Source of the DNA: Cystobasidiopsis lactophilus
Lineage: Eukaryota; Basidiomycota; Agaricostilbomycetes; Agaricostilbales; Chionosphaeraceae
Length of the DNA stretch: 64,000 nt
Direction: 5' to 3'
Assembly: GCA_001599975.1 (NCBI GenBank)
Contig: BCIO01000004.1
Location: 1,585,328 to 1,649,327, forward strand
Part shown: piece after piece, positions 23,914 to 34,695 of the stretch
Numbering within the stretch: the stretch's first letter is position 1
Layout of the letters: each line of letters opens with the position of its first letter
Made by a program: the position numbers and the translations under genes
Notes under the pieces: model-generated
What the model saw: the letters and a program-made list of their open reading frames with translations, nothing else
Told to the model about the DNA's origin: nothing
Databases searched by the model: none

Positions 23914-24338
23914 TCACGCCTCCGTTGCGTATTTGTCCCGGATGTCTTTCCATTGCTTCTGTATAAGCCGTAGAGACACATTCAGAAACAGGGCGAGCAG
24001 GGGAGGCAACAGCGACAGCTGGGCCCGAGGGCGAGCCTCCAGAACGCAGATTGGACTCACGCCCTTGTTGTGGCTATCCCACCACGCCGAGGTCACCTTG
24101 TCGAAGCCGAGCCCAAAGGCGAAGGCGCCAAAGAAGATGGAGGTCACCTGCCCCAACCAACCGCTCCAGTCAGCCCTCGCCCGTCCCGACGAGCTGGCCA
24201 CTCGGCCAAGCCCGGCTCAAAAAAACGCTCGCACATAGACGCTGTTGCGGCGCAAGAGGTTGGAGACGGCGGACTGGCAAACCCGCAGGGTCAGCAGGCT
24301 GCAGCAGAACTAGGGCCAGAGGCCAGGAGGCCTACCAT
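23914..24338 (-). CDS. QCR9: cytochrome bc1 complex subunit 9
   Basis: Qcr9 is a small one-helix subunit of mitochondrial complex III. Exon joining gives a protein of about 70 residues: M + SAVSNLLRRNSVY + VTSIFFGAFAFGLGFDKVTS, then AWWDSHNKG and KQWKDIRDKYATEA. It matches the yeast family in the segment RRNSVYV-TSIF-GAFAF and in WWDSHNKGKQWKDIR. The coding part of exon 1 is only the ATG (24336-24338), and an intron of 62 bases (24274-24335, GTAGGC to GCCAG) follows at once. Exon 2 is 39 bases (24235-24273). Two more introns follow, one ending GGGGCAG before GTGACC and one after HNKG. The start faces GLTP with only 66 bases between. Confidence 0.85.
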
Positions 24339-24404
24339 GATTGCGAGAGGCCAAAACCTTCGGAATTCAAGCTGGCTGTGGCTGCTCGGCTCCAAGCGAC
24401 GAAC
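24339..24404. promoter_or_regulatory. very short divergent interval, QCR9/GLTP
   Basis: Only 66 bases lie between the ATG of QCR9 (minus, 24338) and the ATG of GLTP (plus, 24405). Core promoters probably extend into the first intron of QCR9 or the first exon of GLTP. No TATA-like box is seen. Confidence 0.5.
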
Positions 24405-25285
24405 ATGGCCGCCCAAGTGACATTCTTCCAGCAGCTGGACAAGGCTTGTGGCATACGTTACCAGAGCCTGCTGCTAGTGTATTGACAGCGCCCCCAGAGC
24501 TTCGCCGATGTGCCAACTGAAGGAGGCGTGAACACGGCCGACTTCCTGGCGGCGAGCGAAGGCCTCGTCAAGCTGTTTGGTTGGCTGTCCTGCTGGGTCG
24601 TTTGGACCAGCTACTGAGTGACGGTTGGATGATGCAGACGTCTTGGGTTCGGCGGCCTTCAAGGTCGTTCAGTCTGATCTCACTGGCAACATCACCGTGC
24701 GCGTCGTCTCGTCTCGTTTCGCTCGGCTGAAGGTTTGACGGCCCTGACAGAAAGTTCGAGCCCGCCTGCTGGCTGCCCCCGACCAATCGACCACCCTGGA
24801 AGAGCTCGTCAAGAACGAGGCGGCCGCTGACAAGAAGCGCCCGGCCACCCAAGGCCTCCTCTGGCTCACCAGGTCTGCAGAAGGCCTCCCATGTGTGCAT
24901 AAGAAAGGCACTGACAATAAAAGCACACACGCGCGCGCGCAGAGGCCTGCAGTTCACCGCCATCGCCTTGCGCCGCAGCCGCAGCGACCCCAATGAAGAG
25001 CTCAGCGTGAGCTTCAACAAGGCCTACGAAGAGTCCCTGAGGAAATACCACTCCATGCTCATCCGACCCGTCTTTTCGGTGAGCAACTCTGCTGCCCTTC
25101 CGACCAGCGATCGCCTTTTGACGTGCCGCCCCTTGCAGCTGGCGATGAAGGCGTGCCCTTACCGCGCCGACTTCTACTCCAAGCTCGGCACCCCGGGCGA
25201 CGACATGGAGGCCTGGTTGGGCGCTTTGGAGCGCATCGTGGCCCAGATACAGGTCTTCATTCCCGAGTACAGCAAAGGCTTGTGA
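24405..25285 (+). CDS. glycolipid transfer protein (GLTP fold)
   Basis: GLTP proteins carry glycosphingolipids between membranes in an all-helical pocket. The start MAAQVTFFQQLDK is followed by an intron (24444-24497, beginning GCTTGT) that joins to SFADVPTEGGVNTADFL and SEGLVKLF, the family N-terminal block. An intron then gives DVLGSAAFKVVQSDLTGNIT, containing the D and GN residues of the glycan-binding site. Later exons give LEELVKNEAAADKK, GLLWLTR, GLQFTAIALR and NKAYEESLRKYHSMLIR, then LAMKACPYRADFY and the end IPEYSKGL at about 25283. An intron in the middle (about 24870-24940) carries a dinucleotide tract (see repeat). The GC donor is the only one with the right phase for the first intron. 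Confidence 0.87.
24924..24940. repeat. short CA/GC dinucleotide tract in a GLTP intron
   Basis: CACACAC followed directly by GCGCGCGCGC ends at the intron acceptor AG before GGCCTG. It is short and alternates purine and pyrimidine. Confidence 0.7.
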
Positions 25286-25467
25286 GCCCCGCTTGAAACT
25301 CGCGCGGTGGCAACGTTTTGCATTGCACATTGAGAAACCTCGCCGAGACGCATGCTTTCCAAGTCACTCCTCTTTGGCGCAATTAGGGCCAATGCTGGCA
25401 AATCTGCGATGCCTAGAGCTTTCTGAAACACGATGGAGTGAAAACGACCTTAGGTCTGAGGCTCCTC

Positions 25468-27325
25468 CTAGTCCTCTTCTTCGTCCTCCTCTTCGATTCC
25501 TTCCAGCTCTCCGGAGCCCGCCAGATACTTGGCGAGCAGCCGCTGGTAGTCCAGAACCACGCTCTCAAAGGTGGTGTGCAACTTCTCTTTCCGTTCAGCG
25601 GCGTCGATCTGGTGCAACTTATCCTGGGCAGCGCGCACGGTATAGAGTTAGTGCTCTGGGGCGGTCTCCAACCTAGTCACGAGACCTCACGTAGTCTGCA
25701 CGCAGAGGCGAGCGGGATTGAGCAAAGCTGGGGACGCCATCGAGCAGAAAGAAGTCCAACTCACTGAATCGGTACAGACGCTCCTTGACCAGCAGACGGA
25801 ACGCCTTGCTCTCGGTGGCCCCAGAGCCCAGCTTGAGCATGATGGCCATTTCCAGAACCCGGGCGAATTGACGCTGCGCCGGCCCCTCAGTAAACAGCCA
25901 AGTGTCTTTGCCTTGGTATAGACGAGGGCTCACGTCGCCGAGCTTCATGGCTTTTCGAGTTTCCTGCACCACTTCCTTGTCCAGAGGCAGCGACAAGACG
26001 GCGTCTTGCGCGAGCAACACACCCAGGTCGACCTTGTCTCGAAGGTCTTGGAAGGGATCGCTCGGATCTTCCACTGGAACAGAGCAAAAGCCGTCAATAT
26101 GGCCCGGGCTCAGAGTCATACCGGCGGCAGCGAAACACTCACCCGCCAGCTCTTGCACATCGTCCCGCGTGAGGAGCCAAAAGTAGACGATGGAGTAGAG
26201 GTGGGCGCCATGGCCGCACTGTTGGAATGGCGGCAGGATGATGAATTGCGACAGGCGCAGGCGCGTGTTATCCGGCCAGAAGAAGAACGAGTAGAGGCTG
26301 GGAGGTGGCAACGCAACTCGGTTCAGCTACAAGCTGCGCGTAACTACAGAGCCACAACATACCTGGTGTAGCCGACAAAGCTATATGCAAAGCTGCCGTT
26401 CTTGCTCTTGCGCTTTTCGTACCTGCCGGGCAACGTACGGCGCAGTCAGGATCCAAGGGTGCACGAGGAAAGCAACAGCATCACGCACAACACCACAAAC
26501 TCCCACTTGGGGTCTTCTTCCTCTAAATAGGAGCCTCCTTCGATGTAAAGCAGCACAAAGATCTGCATGCGCCGGTGCAGGTCACGGAAGCCGGGTTCGG
26601 ACATGGTGGCCTGATGAAAACGAGGAAAGACTGAGGATCTGTCCCTGGCATCCAGCTTCCAAAACTCACAGCCCATGCCTCATAGACAACGGCGTCAGGA
26701 TCGTCTGGGTCGCACTCCTCCCAGTGCGGTTCGTCGGCTTCGGAGACTTGCTTGCGCTTGCCTTTGATGTCTGGCTGCACGAACTTGCGTCCGTAGGAGC
26801 CGATGCGTCGACCGACAGGCTTGAAAGAACGCCAGTCTTCTTCGACCCGCTCGGAAAAGGTCTGCTCGCTAGTGAGATAGTCTGTACAGGTGGTCAGGCC
26901 GGATCAGCTTGGTCCGCCTTTGCGACTGCGCTTAGTTGGCGATCGCACCTGCAGGCAGCTTCCCATACAGCTTGCCCTCGATGTCATCGGCCTGGACGGT
27001 GCTGGACGCCGGGATCCGGTCGCTGTAGGTGATTTGAAGGAAAGGTCGCAACGCGCCGGCCGTCAGGCAGAGCTCTACTTGAAGGTCGCTGGAGTAGCCG
27101 TAGATGATTTGGGCGTCGCCAAAGATGGGGTAGACGAACTCGGGCGAGAACTAGAGGCGTCCTGATGAGCCCCTGCGAGGACACAACACGTCGCTGGAAA
27201 TTCGAACTTGCCGGGCTCAACACCATCTCTCTCTCATCTTCCTCGAGCTCTTCGCCAGCCGAAGTGGGTCGAACGAGCTGTATGGTGACGGCTTTGGTCG
27301 CGTCGACGTTCCACTCTTCGCTCAT
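25468..27325 (-). CDS. HAT1: type B histone acetyltransferase HAT1
   Basis: Hat1 acetylates newly made histone H4 on Lys5/12 before chromatin assembly. The start MSEEWNVDATKAVTIQLVRP is followed by the region FSPEFVYPIFGDAQIIYGYS, then GKLYGKLPAGAI. The GNAT core shows the acetyl-CoA region FFWPDNTRLRLSQFIILPPFQ and QCGHGAHLYSIVY, plus EDPSDPFQDLRDKVDLGVL, typical for Hat1. The C-terminus is acidic (GIEEEDEEED) and stops at 25468-25470. About seven introns are implied; not all borders were set to the base. It is tandem with, and 217 bases from, the DUF1776 gene behind it. Confidence 0.9.
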
Positions 27326-27542
27326 GTGTGGGAAAGGGCGGCGTCGTTGTCGCGGTGCACTTACTGTACAATAATTATCCCCCCGTTTTTGAGCGAGGCG
27401 AAGGCAGAGACATACAAAGTTACATGCGTTATGGAAATCGTGACCATCTTTTATGTTGTAGGCTAGGCGCGGCGGCGCTTGCCAGAGAGCTGGCCCTCCA
27501 TCGAAAACAATTGTCCGCAGCCCTTGGCGAGCATTGCCACCA

Positions 27543-29372
27543 TTAAGTGTGCTCGTCTCTTGCCACCTCTTGCCATTCGCTAGCACCAAGTTGGCCAGTC
27601 TGTGACGAGGTAAGAGATTCGATTGAACTGGCCAAAGACTGGCTTTGCGTGGGCAGCGACATTTCGTCCGGCGGCGAGAGGCCAGACAGCGACGAGTCGC
27701 GAGAGGAGGGCGAGGCATCTCGAATAGGCACGCGGCCCTCTTGATGGGCGGGAGATTGCGGCGGCGCTGCCAGCACCCGGCTCGACACAAAGTCCTGCGC
27801 TGCGAGCAGGTTGTCCACGGCTCTGGCAGGGAGCCAAGACAGCACTCTGTACAGGAGCGCCTTGCCACCGGCCTGCACAGTGTAGCGCTGGTGGGGAGAA
27901 GTGATGCGGCGGAAGGCCTTGTGGGCAATCTTTCGCTCTGGCGGCGCCTCGAGCGTAGAAGAGCGGCCTCGGTGGGCAAGAGCGGCCTGGTAGATGCGGA
28001 GATGGGCTGGCAAGGTGGATGAGCCAGCTCGCACGTCTAAGGGACTATGCGAGTCGATTTCCAAGGTCTCGAATTTGACGAAGCGAGGGACCTGGGTGTC
28101 GTCTGCAACGGCAGCGCCGGCGCAGAGAAGCTCGCGGCGCATAGACTCCATAAGGGTCAGGACCGCACGGGAAGCCACTGATTGCAAAGCGACAAATGGC
28201 AGCGCGAGGCGGGAGCTGGACGACTGGACCACGGTCAAGACGGAGGCGTGACGACCAGAGTGGCGGCCCGTCGAGCGCATCAGGGGCAAGGCGGCCTGTA
28301 GGGATGCCGTGGAAGCAAAAAGTATGTTGCTAACCGATTTGGCCAAGGCCGCGGCATTGGCAGCCTCCACTGGCTGGACATTCAGAGAACCCTCCGATCC
28401 CACTAGCAAGCAGTTGATGACCGCCGTCAAAGTGAGCCGCGAGGGCTGAAAAGGGTCGCCCGCTTGGTTCTGAGAGCGAGCGACCCTGGTGAGCAGGAGA
28501 CTTAGTGACGCTGACGCCGCTGCACTCACCAATGGAAATCGCAGCGAAAGCGCAGTGGACAAGGTCTGGAGGTGCTTTGAAGCCGAGACGGGCTGCATGC
28601 AAGTTTAAAACCGGCATCAGCAACTCTGGCGGGTGGGAAGTTTGCGAAGGAGACGCAGGCCTCACGTCTCGCGGGTCCAACACCAAGCATTTGAGAAAGC
28701 CTCGTCCCTTTTGCTCCAGCGCCTCCACCGCGCTCGCATCGGCCACTGTCGCAATGACTACAAATCCCTTTTGGACCAGGTAGACCGCGATGGCCTCGCC
28801 GACGGATCCCGGCGCAGCCCCGAGGACGAGGCACGCTTCCAGCCTAGTCCCGTCGGCCGCTACGAACGGGTCATGGCGAGTCTTCTTGCGCAAGGCTCCA
28901 GCCAATCGAGAAGCCGCGATCTGTTCCCGCTTGTAGTAGAGCAGCGAAGCAGAAACTCCGACTGCAGCGATTGAAGCGCAGATGACGATCGGCCTTCTGC
29001 GGCAGCGCAGGCCTAGCTGCAGCCTTTGCAGGAAAGTTGGGGGCGGAGGCGGCGGAATGGACTTAGGGGCAGCCGCCAAGGGTGCTGGGAAGAAAGGCAG
29101 GGTGCCGTGTTCGGTGAGTTGTCTGCGGAGGGCAAGGCGAGCAGAGGCCCCCTTTGAGCAGAGAAATCCTTTTGGCAGGGAATATCAGCTAGCGCTCACT
29201 CCCACACAATCTGGGTATAGTCCTCAACTGCGGGCAGATCGAATGAGTCCGGTCGAAGACTCAAGAGCGGAAGAGTGCCCTCACAGGTCTTGGACACTTG
29301 TTGCAGGCTTAAGCTGGAGAACGCTTGGAGCTCTTGCTCCAATTGGCGCAGCATTTCCTCCCAGTTGGACAT
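27543..29372 (-). CDS. DUF1776 membrane-associated SDR-like protein (PBR1-like)
   Basis: This matches the DUF1776 fungal family, to which yeast YNL181W (PBR1) belongs: NAD(P)-binding Rossmann proteins with an N-terminal membrane anchor and no firmly known reaction. The start MSNWEEMLRQLEQELQAF is followed by FDLPAVEDYTQIVWE, then after an intron (GTGAGCGCTAG to CTCCGCAG) a proline-rich segment and a hydrophobic helix IVICASIAAVGVSASLLYYK. Next is the nucleotide-binding start CLVLGAAPGSVGEAIAVYLV. A further intron near 28480-28535 joins to NQAGDPFQPSRLTLTAVINC, and the last exon runs to 27543. An SDR-type YxxxK site is not evident. It is divergent from the SAM35-like gene by 130 bases. Confidence 0.72.
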
Positions 29373-29502
29373 GTTGAGGGTGTCAAACGGGTGTCCCAGA
29401 AGCAGCGCGATTGTTGAATGGTCGGCAGTGAAAGAGAGAGGCTTCGCACACTTCGACGGAATCCGGCACTCTCATCGGACTGTCCGCGCAAGGCACTCGG
29501 CA
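29373..29502. promoter_or_regulatory. divergent promoter, DUF1776 / SAM35-like
   Basis: A 130-base gap between divergent start codons. Nothing specific is recognised. Confidence 0.35.
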
Positions 29503-30495
29503 ATGACTGTCTGGAAGCGCCTGAATGACACGTTCCCACTTGTGCTGTATGCCGAAGACGACGCCCTGGCTCAGCCGCCACCTGCAAATGTGCTGTGGAT
29601 CTGGCAGCGACCGGCAGGCCAAAGCTCCATCGACTTTGATTGCGCGCGAGCAGAGGCCGCTCTGCGATTTGTCAATGTCTCCGTAGAGCTTGTCGAAAAC
29701 GACACTGACAATGGGGCCGTTCAAGGTAGGTCTCGAAGGCCGCACCCGCCAATTTTCCTGGAAGAGAAGCGCTGACCTTGTGGCGCACAGGAGCCCTGCC
29801 GAACCTGCATCGTCCGGATGGAACGTTACTCTCTTACAATGAGATTGTGGACTGGGCGCAGAAGCAAGCAAACGCAAGTACGAGCGAAGCAGCATTACAG
29901 GCCGACATCTGGCAGACCCTTTTCGCCAACAGCGTGCACCCAGCTCTCATGGCGACACTTTTCAGCGAGCCCGTTTATAGCCGCCAGACGTCGACAAAAT
30001 ATGGGTCCAACGAGCATTTGCTGACGCGGTGCCTGCAAGGGTGGGACGCAAAGGCCCGCCGCTCGGCACAGTTAGCGGCCCCCTCCTGTGTCCAAATCTA
30101 GCGCCGTTAATATATCCATACGACGGGGACAGACTCGCCGCTCTTCGAAGCCAAGCAAGTGCAAGTGGGCTGCCGCTGCAAACAGAAGAGCTGCTAGGAT
30201 CGGCCAACGAAGCGCTGGAAGCCGCAAGTCTGTCGCTAAAGTCCAAAGACAACCCTCAATGGTTTCTGGGAACCGAGTAGGTTCTCCTGGGCCGGTATAC
30301 AAAACCGCTTTCCCGAGACGTGTGCTGATTGGGAGCGCCACCTCAACAGGGCGCCCACCCTGGTCGACAGCTACCTCTTCGCCCTGGTGCAGCTCATTTC
30401 GCAATTACCCAGGGAGACAGAACTGGCAAAAGTGTTACGTAGAGCGCCGTGTGAAGCCTTGAGAGTATGGCATGACAAATTGCAGCCAAGGTGAC
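29503..30495 (+). CDS. SAM35: metaxin-like SAM complex subunit, SAM35-type
   Basis: Sam35/metaxin 2 is the SAM-complex receptor that binds beta-barrel precursors on the mitochondrial surface. The start MTVWKRLNDTFPLVLYAEDD is followed by CARAEAALRFVNVSVELVEN, then across an intron ALPNLHRPDGTLLSYNEIVD and WAQKQ, the metaxin N-terminal thioredoxin-like pattern. A second intron (29-60 bases, donor GTGCCTGC, acceptor ACAGTTAG) joins to GPLLCPNLAPLIYPYDGDRL. The last exon, after an intron ending TCAACAG, gives APTLVDSYLFALVQLISQLP and stops at 30493-30495. No C-terminal anchor is seen, as expected for Sam35. It lies about 7 kb from the SAM37-type gene. Confidence 0.72.
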
Positions 30496-30596
30496 CGGCG
30501 TCGGCGCCACAAAAGCGGAAATGGTACAAGGAGGCGGCCGGTCTAGCCCATGGCCCTGGAAGCTGTTTGAAAAGGAAAAGGGAAGCCCGCCGTCTT

Positions 30597-31582
30597 CTAT
30601 TTGGGAGCGTTCTCGCGCGCAACCTGGCGAATCTTGCGGCTGAGACGCGAGCACTGTCAGTGCTTCATGCCTGCAGCACAGTCTGCGGTGCATACCTGTA
30701 TGCATCTTTGTCACGCCTGCGTGCAAGTCAGATTGAATGCGTAAGCCAGCGCCTCTCATGTGAAAAGTGCAACCCACTTGAACAGAACGTATGCCTCGGT
30801 TTGAGCCGGGTCGTCAGGATTAGGAGAATCCAAAAGATCCTGGATGCCAAGAAGGATCTGCGCCGCAGTAAAAGCCACTGAGATGTGGTGGCGTAGGGAG
30901 AACGATGCCCGATAAGCCACTTGCCTGTTTCAAAGTGATGCTGGGCTTCCAGTCCTTGTCTTCAGACAGGATGGACAGGCAAATGGTGCCAGATGGATAG
31001 ACGTTGGGATGGAACAAAGGTGGCACGAATTTGCCTGCGCATACCCTGTGGGCGTTTGCACGTTTGAGCAGCCAACGCGCAACCTACACTTGGGCGGCTT
31101 CGAAGGGTAGTCTGGGTCATCCTCGAATGTTAAGACGGGTCTAATTGAGGTACAGAAACGCCGGCCGCGCACCTTCAGGGAAGTTCATCACCACTTTGTA
31201 GACGCCGCCCTCCCAAGCCGTCTGTTTGCCTTTGCTCAGTCCATCGCCTTCCTCTGATCAATGCGTAGCGTACTCCCTCCTTGCCTGGCACGCCCACGTC
31301 CCATTGGAGCAGGTTGAGGGTGTCGTCGGCCGATTTCGTCGGTTTGGCGTAGAACCCCTGCCTCGACCTCGTCTGCCTTCGTTCCCCTTTGCTTCTCGGT
31401 CCTTCGACGTACATACGGATGGTCTTTCCTCCAAGACTTGCGCTCTGAAAGAGGAGAATGAGCTTCAGGAAGAGGGGGAACAGCAAGAGGAGTACCTTCG
31501 CCTGCAGGAGAAAAAGAATTGAGCAACGAAGCCCATAGCTCAACTGTGGCGTACCTAGCCTAGCCTTGCAGATAGCGCTCAT
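30597..31582 (-). CDS. UBC9: SUMO-conjugating enzyme UBC9
   Basis: Ubc9 is the sole E2 for SUMO. Joined exons read [20 protein letters not shown], then [38 protein letters not shown], and [20 protein letters not shown] with the active-site cysteine in TICLSI. These are followed by [37 protein letters not shown], then RDKDAYR and [13 protein letters not shown]. Spacing fits human UBC9 without gaps when two tiny exons are accepted: 6 bases at 31496-31501 (GCGAAG, giving GE) and 21 bases at 30696-30716 (RDKDAYR). Introns are about 50 bases. Stop at 30597-30599. It is convergent with SAM35-like, 101 bases apart. Confidence 0.92.
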
Positions 31583-31770
31583 TCCTACAGGCTTGTTCAG
31601 GTGGACGAGGAACAGTGAATGGTGTGGCAACGACAAAAGTCGACGCGGTGCCCATGCCTCTCCGGATTCGAATTCGTGGGCTGTGGTAATATGCAGTCGA
31701 GCAATCAGGCAGGCAGGCCCCATGCCTGAGCTTAAAAACCAAATGTTGCAAAAGCCTACAGAGCCTCCCA

Positions 31771-34357
31771 TCACGACTCCTTCTGCTCTTGCAATTGTCG
31801 CCTGGTCACGCGCTGCTGGGCGTGCTCGCTGGTGATCGCGCGGTCATTAGCCCGGTTGTTGCCACAAGAAGCGCAATTTGAACGTTACTTACTGCCTCAT
31901 GAGCTCGGGTGGGCACTTGCTGATCGGGCTCTTGACAATTTCCTGCTTGAGATCGTCTGCGACCAGAGGCCTACTCAGACCGGGACGCTCTCGGCAGCAA
32001 AAATGGCAAGACTTACACATGACCTCGGCATCATCGTTGGAAAGAAAAGTGATGGCCACTCCGGTCTTGCCAGCGCGGCCAGTGCGGCCAATGCGATGGA
32101 CGTAGGACTCGATCGAGTTGGCCATCTGGAAATTGATGACCAGGGAGACGTCTGCAGGGCCCCAGGATCAAGAATGAGATTTGAAGAGCCAAGTAGGAAG
32201 CTGAACTACTCACCGGGAACGTCGATGCCGCGACCAGCCAGATCGGTGGCCACCAAAACGTCCGACTCGCCTTTGCGCAAGCTGTTGAGCGCTTCTTCTC
32301 GCTGCTGTTGGTTTTTGTCGCTGTGCAGCGTCGTCGTGCGCCACTGCGAGGAGATGGAGGTCAGGTTTGGAACCGGCACCAGGAACAAGGCGGCACTCAC
32401 TCTAGCACGGCTGATGTCCTTGGCAAGCTGATCTGCGGTCCTCTTCTGGTTCACAAAGACGATGATGGGGGGCGCAAACTGCTCCGTGTTGAGGATCTCG
32501 ATGATGCGTTGCCTGCAGAGGGAAAAGGTGCCAACGTGAGCCCGTCGCCCATCGCACAGAAGCGCGAGAATTACTCACTTTCGTTTGTCGTCCCCAAGCA
32601 CAAACTCGACTCGCTGCTCCACGGTGTCGACAGCCTGGCCCGCCACCCCGATAGTGACGACGGCCGGTCGGCGCATGTACTTGCGGGCAAGCCGCTCGAC
32701 AGCCGCCGGCATTGTGGCGGAAAACATAATCTGTTAGGCGAAGTTGAGCACCATGAGATCGCGCGAATCAACAAGAGTAACAACTTACAGTCTGTCGGTA
32801 CAGCTGGCGCTGGCCGCCGATGACCACGCCAGACTTGAGCTTCTCCGGATCCTCCGCCTCCTCCGAATCGGGCTTGATGTTGGAAATCGGCAAGGCGTCC
32901 AGAATCGTGTTGACAACGTCCTCGAAGCCGAGGGCCACCATCCGGTCGGCCTCGTCCATGATCACATATGTGCACTGGCTCATGACCAGGATCTGGCGCT
33001 CAATGCAGTCCTTGAGGCGGCCGGGCGTGGCGATGATGATCTCACAGCCATTGCGCAAGGAGTGCGACTGCTCCTCGACCGCCTTGCCGCCCACAATGGA
33101 CAGGCACTTGTAGCCGAGCGGCGTGCAGAATTTGGTCGTTTCGCCTTCGATCTGCTGGGCCAGCTCACGCGTGGGCGCCAAGACCAAGGCATACGGGCCC
33201 AGGTGGCGGTTTTCGTCGGTCAGAGGCGGCAAGCGGCCAATATAGTCCAGCATGGGGATCACAAACGAGGCCGTTTTGCCCGACCCTGCGATGAAACGCT
33301 TCAACTTCCGGCGGACGCGTAGGAGGATGGGACATAGCTTACCCGTTTCGGCCACGCCAATGAGATCCCGGTTCTGCAAGCCAATTGGGATTGCCTGCCG
33401 CTGAATGGGGCTCGGATCCTTGTAGCCGATCTCGTCGATAACGTCTAAGATCTGCACAGGGATGTCCGATTCGCGCCACGAGCGCAAGGGATGGGGGATA
33501 TTGCCGCCTGGATCGATTCGAAGTAAGCCCGCTGCCACGTCGGCCCGAATACTGCAGCGCTCACCTCTGGCGGCGATGGAGAAGTCTTCGCGGAAAATGC
33601 GCCAGTCCCGCTCTTTCATTTGCTGCAATGGCTTCTCGGTCCAGTGGCGCTCGTCTAGCACGCCCGACCGAGCCACAGGCCTGCCATCGGCCGGCTTTGC
33701 AGATGGGCCGGCGAGCGGCTTGTCGTCGCTGCAGAAGTGCTTTGTGCTCAGTCCATGGACCACAGGGTCGGCGAACGGATGGAGGGGCACGTACGGATCT
33801 TCTATCGTGGGCAAAGTCGGCCGTTGCGCCACCGCACTCCGAGGTGCCGCCCGGTAAAGGGGGTCGTTTTCGCTGCCCGCTCCAGTGTCGTCGCCCTTGT
33901 CCCAATCAAACACGAACTTTTTGTCGCTCATCTTGCGAATCTTGCGCTTCTTGTCGGCGTGAGCGCCCAGGTAGCGGGTCTTGATGAGGGCCTCGTCAAT
34001 GACGGGCGCCGCCGTTACGACGCTCTGGCCCAAGAGAGCCGAAGGCGCATCAAGCTCGTTGGCTCGACGCTTGCTGGATGGCCCGGCGGGTGGAGGTGGC
34101 GGCGGAGGTGGTGCGTCTGCTGGCAGAGGCGGAAGCGTGGGCTGCCTGAGCGCTTTTGGGCCAGTTGGGACGGCCGAGGTGGGTGCGGCGTGCTGCTGGG
34201 CCAGATCCCTCACTTTCGACCTGGCCAGTTTGGCCTCTTGCTCTTTGCGCTCTAGCGCCTGCTTCGCCCTCTCTGCCTTGGACAAGAAGACAGGCCGGGC
34301 GGCGGACGCCTCTGCTTCCTTCTTCCTCTTCAAGAGGTCCTCGAGCGCCAACGGCAT
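31771..34357 (-). CDS. PRP28: DEAD-box pre-mRNA splicing helicase PRP28
   Basis: Prp28 (DDX23) exchanges U1 for U6 at the 5' splice site. The start [18 protein letters not shown] is followed by the N-terminal Prp28 signature [20 protein letters not shown] and [14 protein letters not shown]. The helicase core shows the Q motif [20 protein letters not shown], motif [12 protein letters not shown] split by an intron, [18 protein letters not shown] and DEAD as IMDEADRMV. Then SAT, the C-terminal domain [10 protein letters not shown] and [13 protein letters not shown]. The C-terminus after the last intron reads [16 protein letters not shown] with the stop at 31771. The intron inside motif I (donor GTAAGCTATG) does not break the gene. 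Confidence 0.92.
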
Positions 34358-34695
34358 CTCTTGGACAGCTGGAGCTGAAGGACCAAAGGCTCGAGCGAGT
34401 ACCGAGTACCTCAACGGGAAAGCGAAGCTGCTCCTGTTCTGGAACGGCACTGGTGATGGTGGCGGCGGAGCACAAGTGGCACCCCGGCGATGACTTGCCA
34501 CTCTGGCAACGGCGAAGCTGAGTGGTGGGTTGCGAGGGGGGAAAAGATGCTAATGTCACAGGATGTTGCCTTTGTGTGCAACCTGGAGCCCTTATTACAG
34601 TACAAGGTAAAATGCGACGAAAAAGTCAAGACTTCAAGGCGAGCTCAGCCAGTTTGTGCTTCTTGCCGACATCCCTACACACGCGGTAGACTGCG
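34358..34695. other. intergenic, PRP28 upstream
   Basis: This 338-base gap holds the PRP28 promoter and the 3' end of the neighbouring scaffold gene. No coding frame on either strand is convincing. Confidence 0.4.

Noticed and set aside
31640-31720. TTCGAATCC on the minus strand resembling a tRNA T-loop
   Set aside because: The flanking 5-base arms do not pair and there is no D-arm or acceptor stem at the right distance.
33290-33345. Interrupted helicase motif I in PRP28
   Set aside because: The interruption is an intron (GTAAGC to TCGCAG); splicing restores AETGSGKT.
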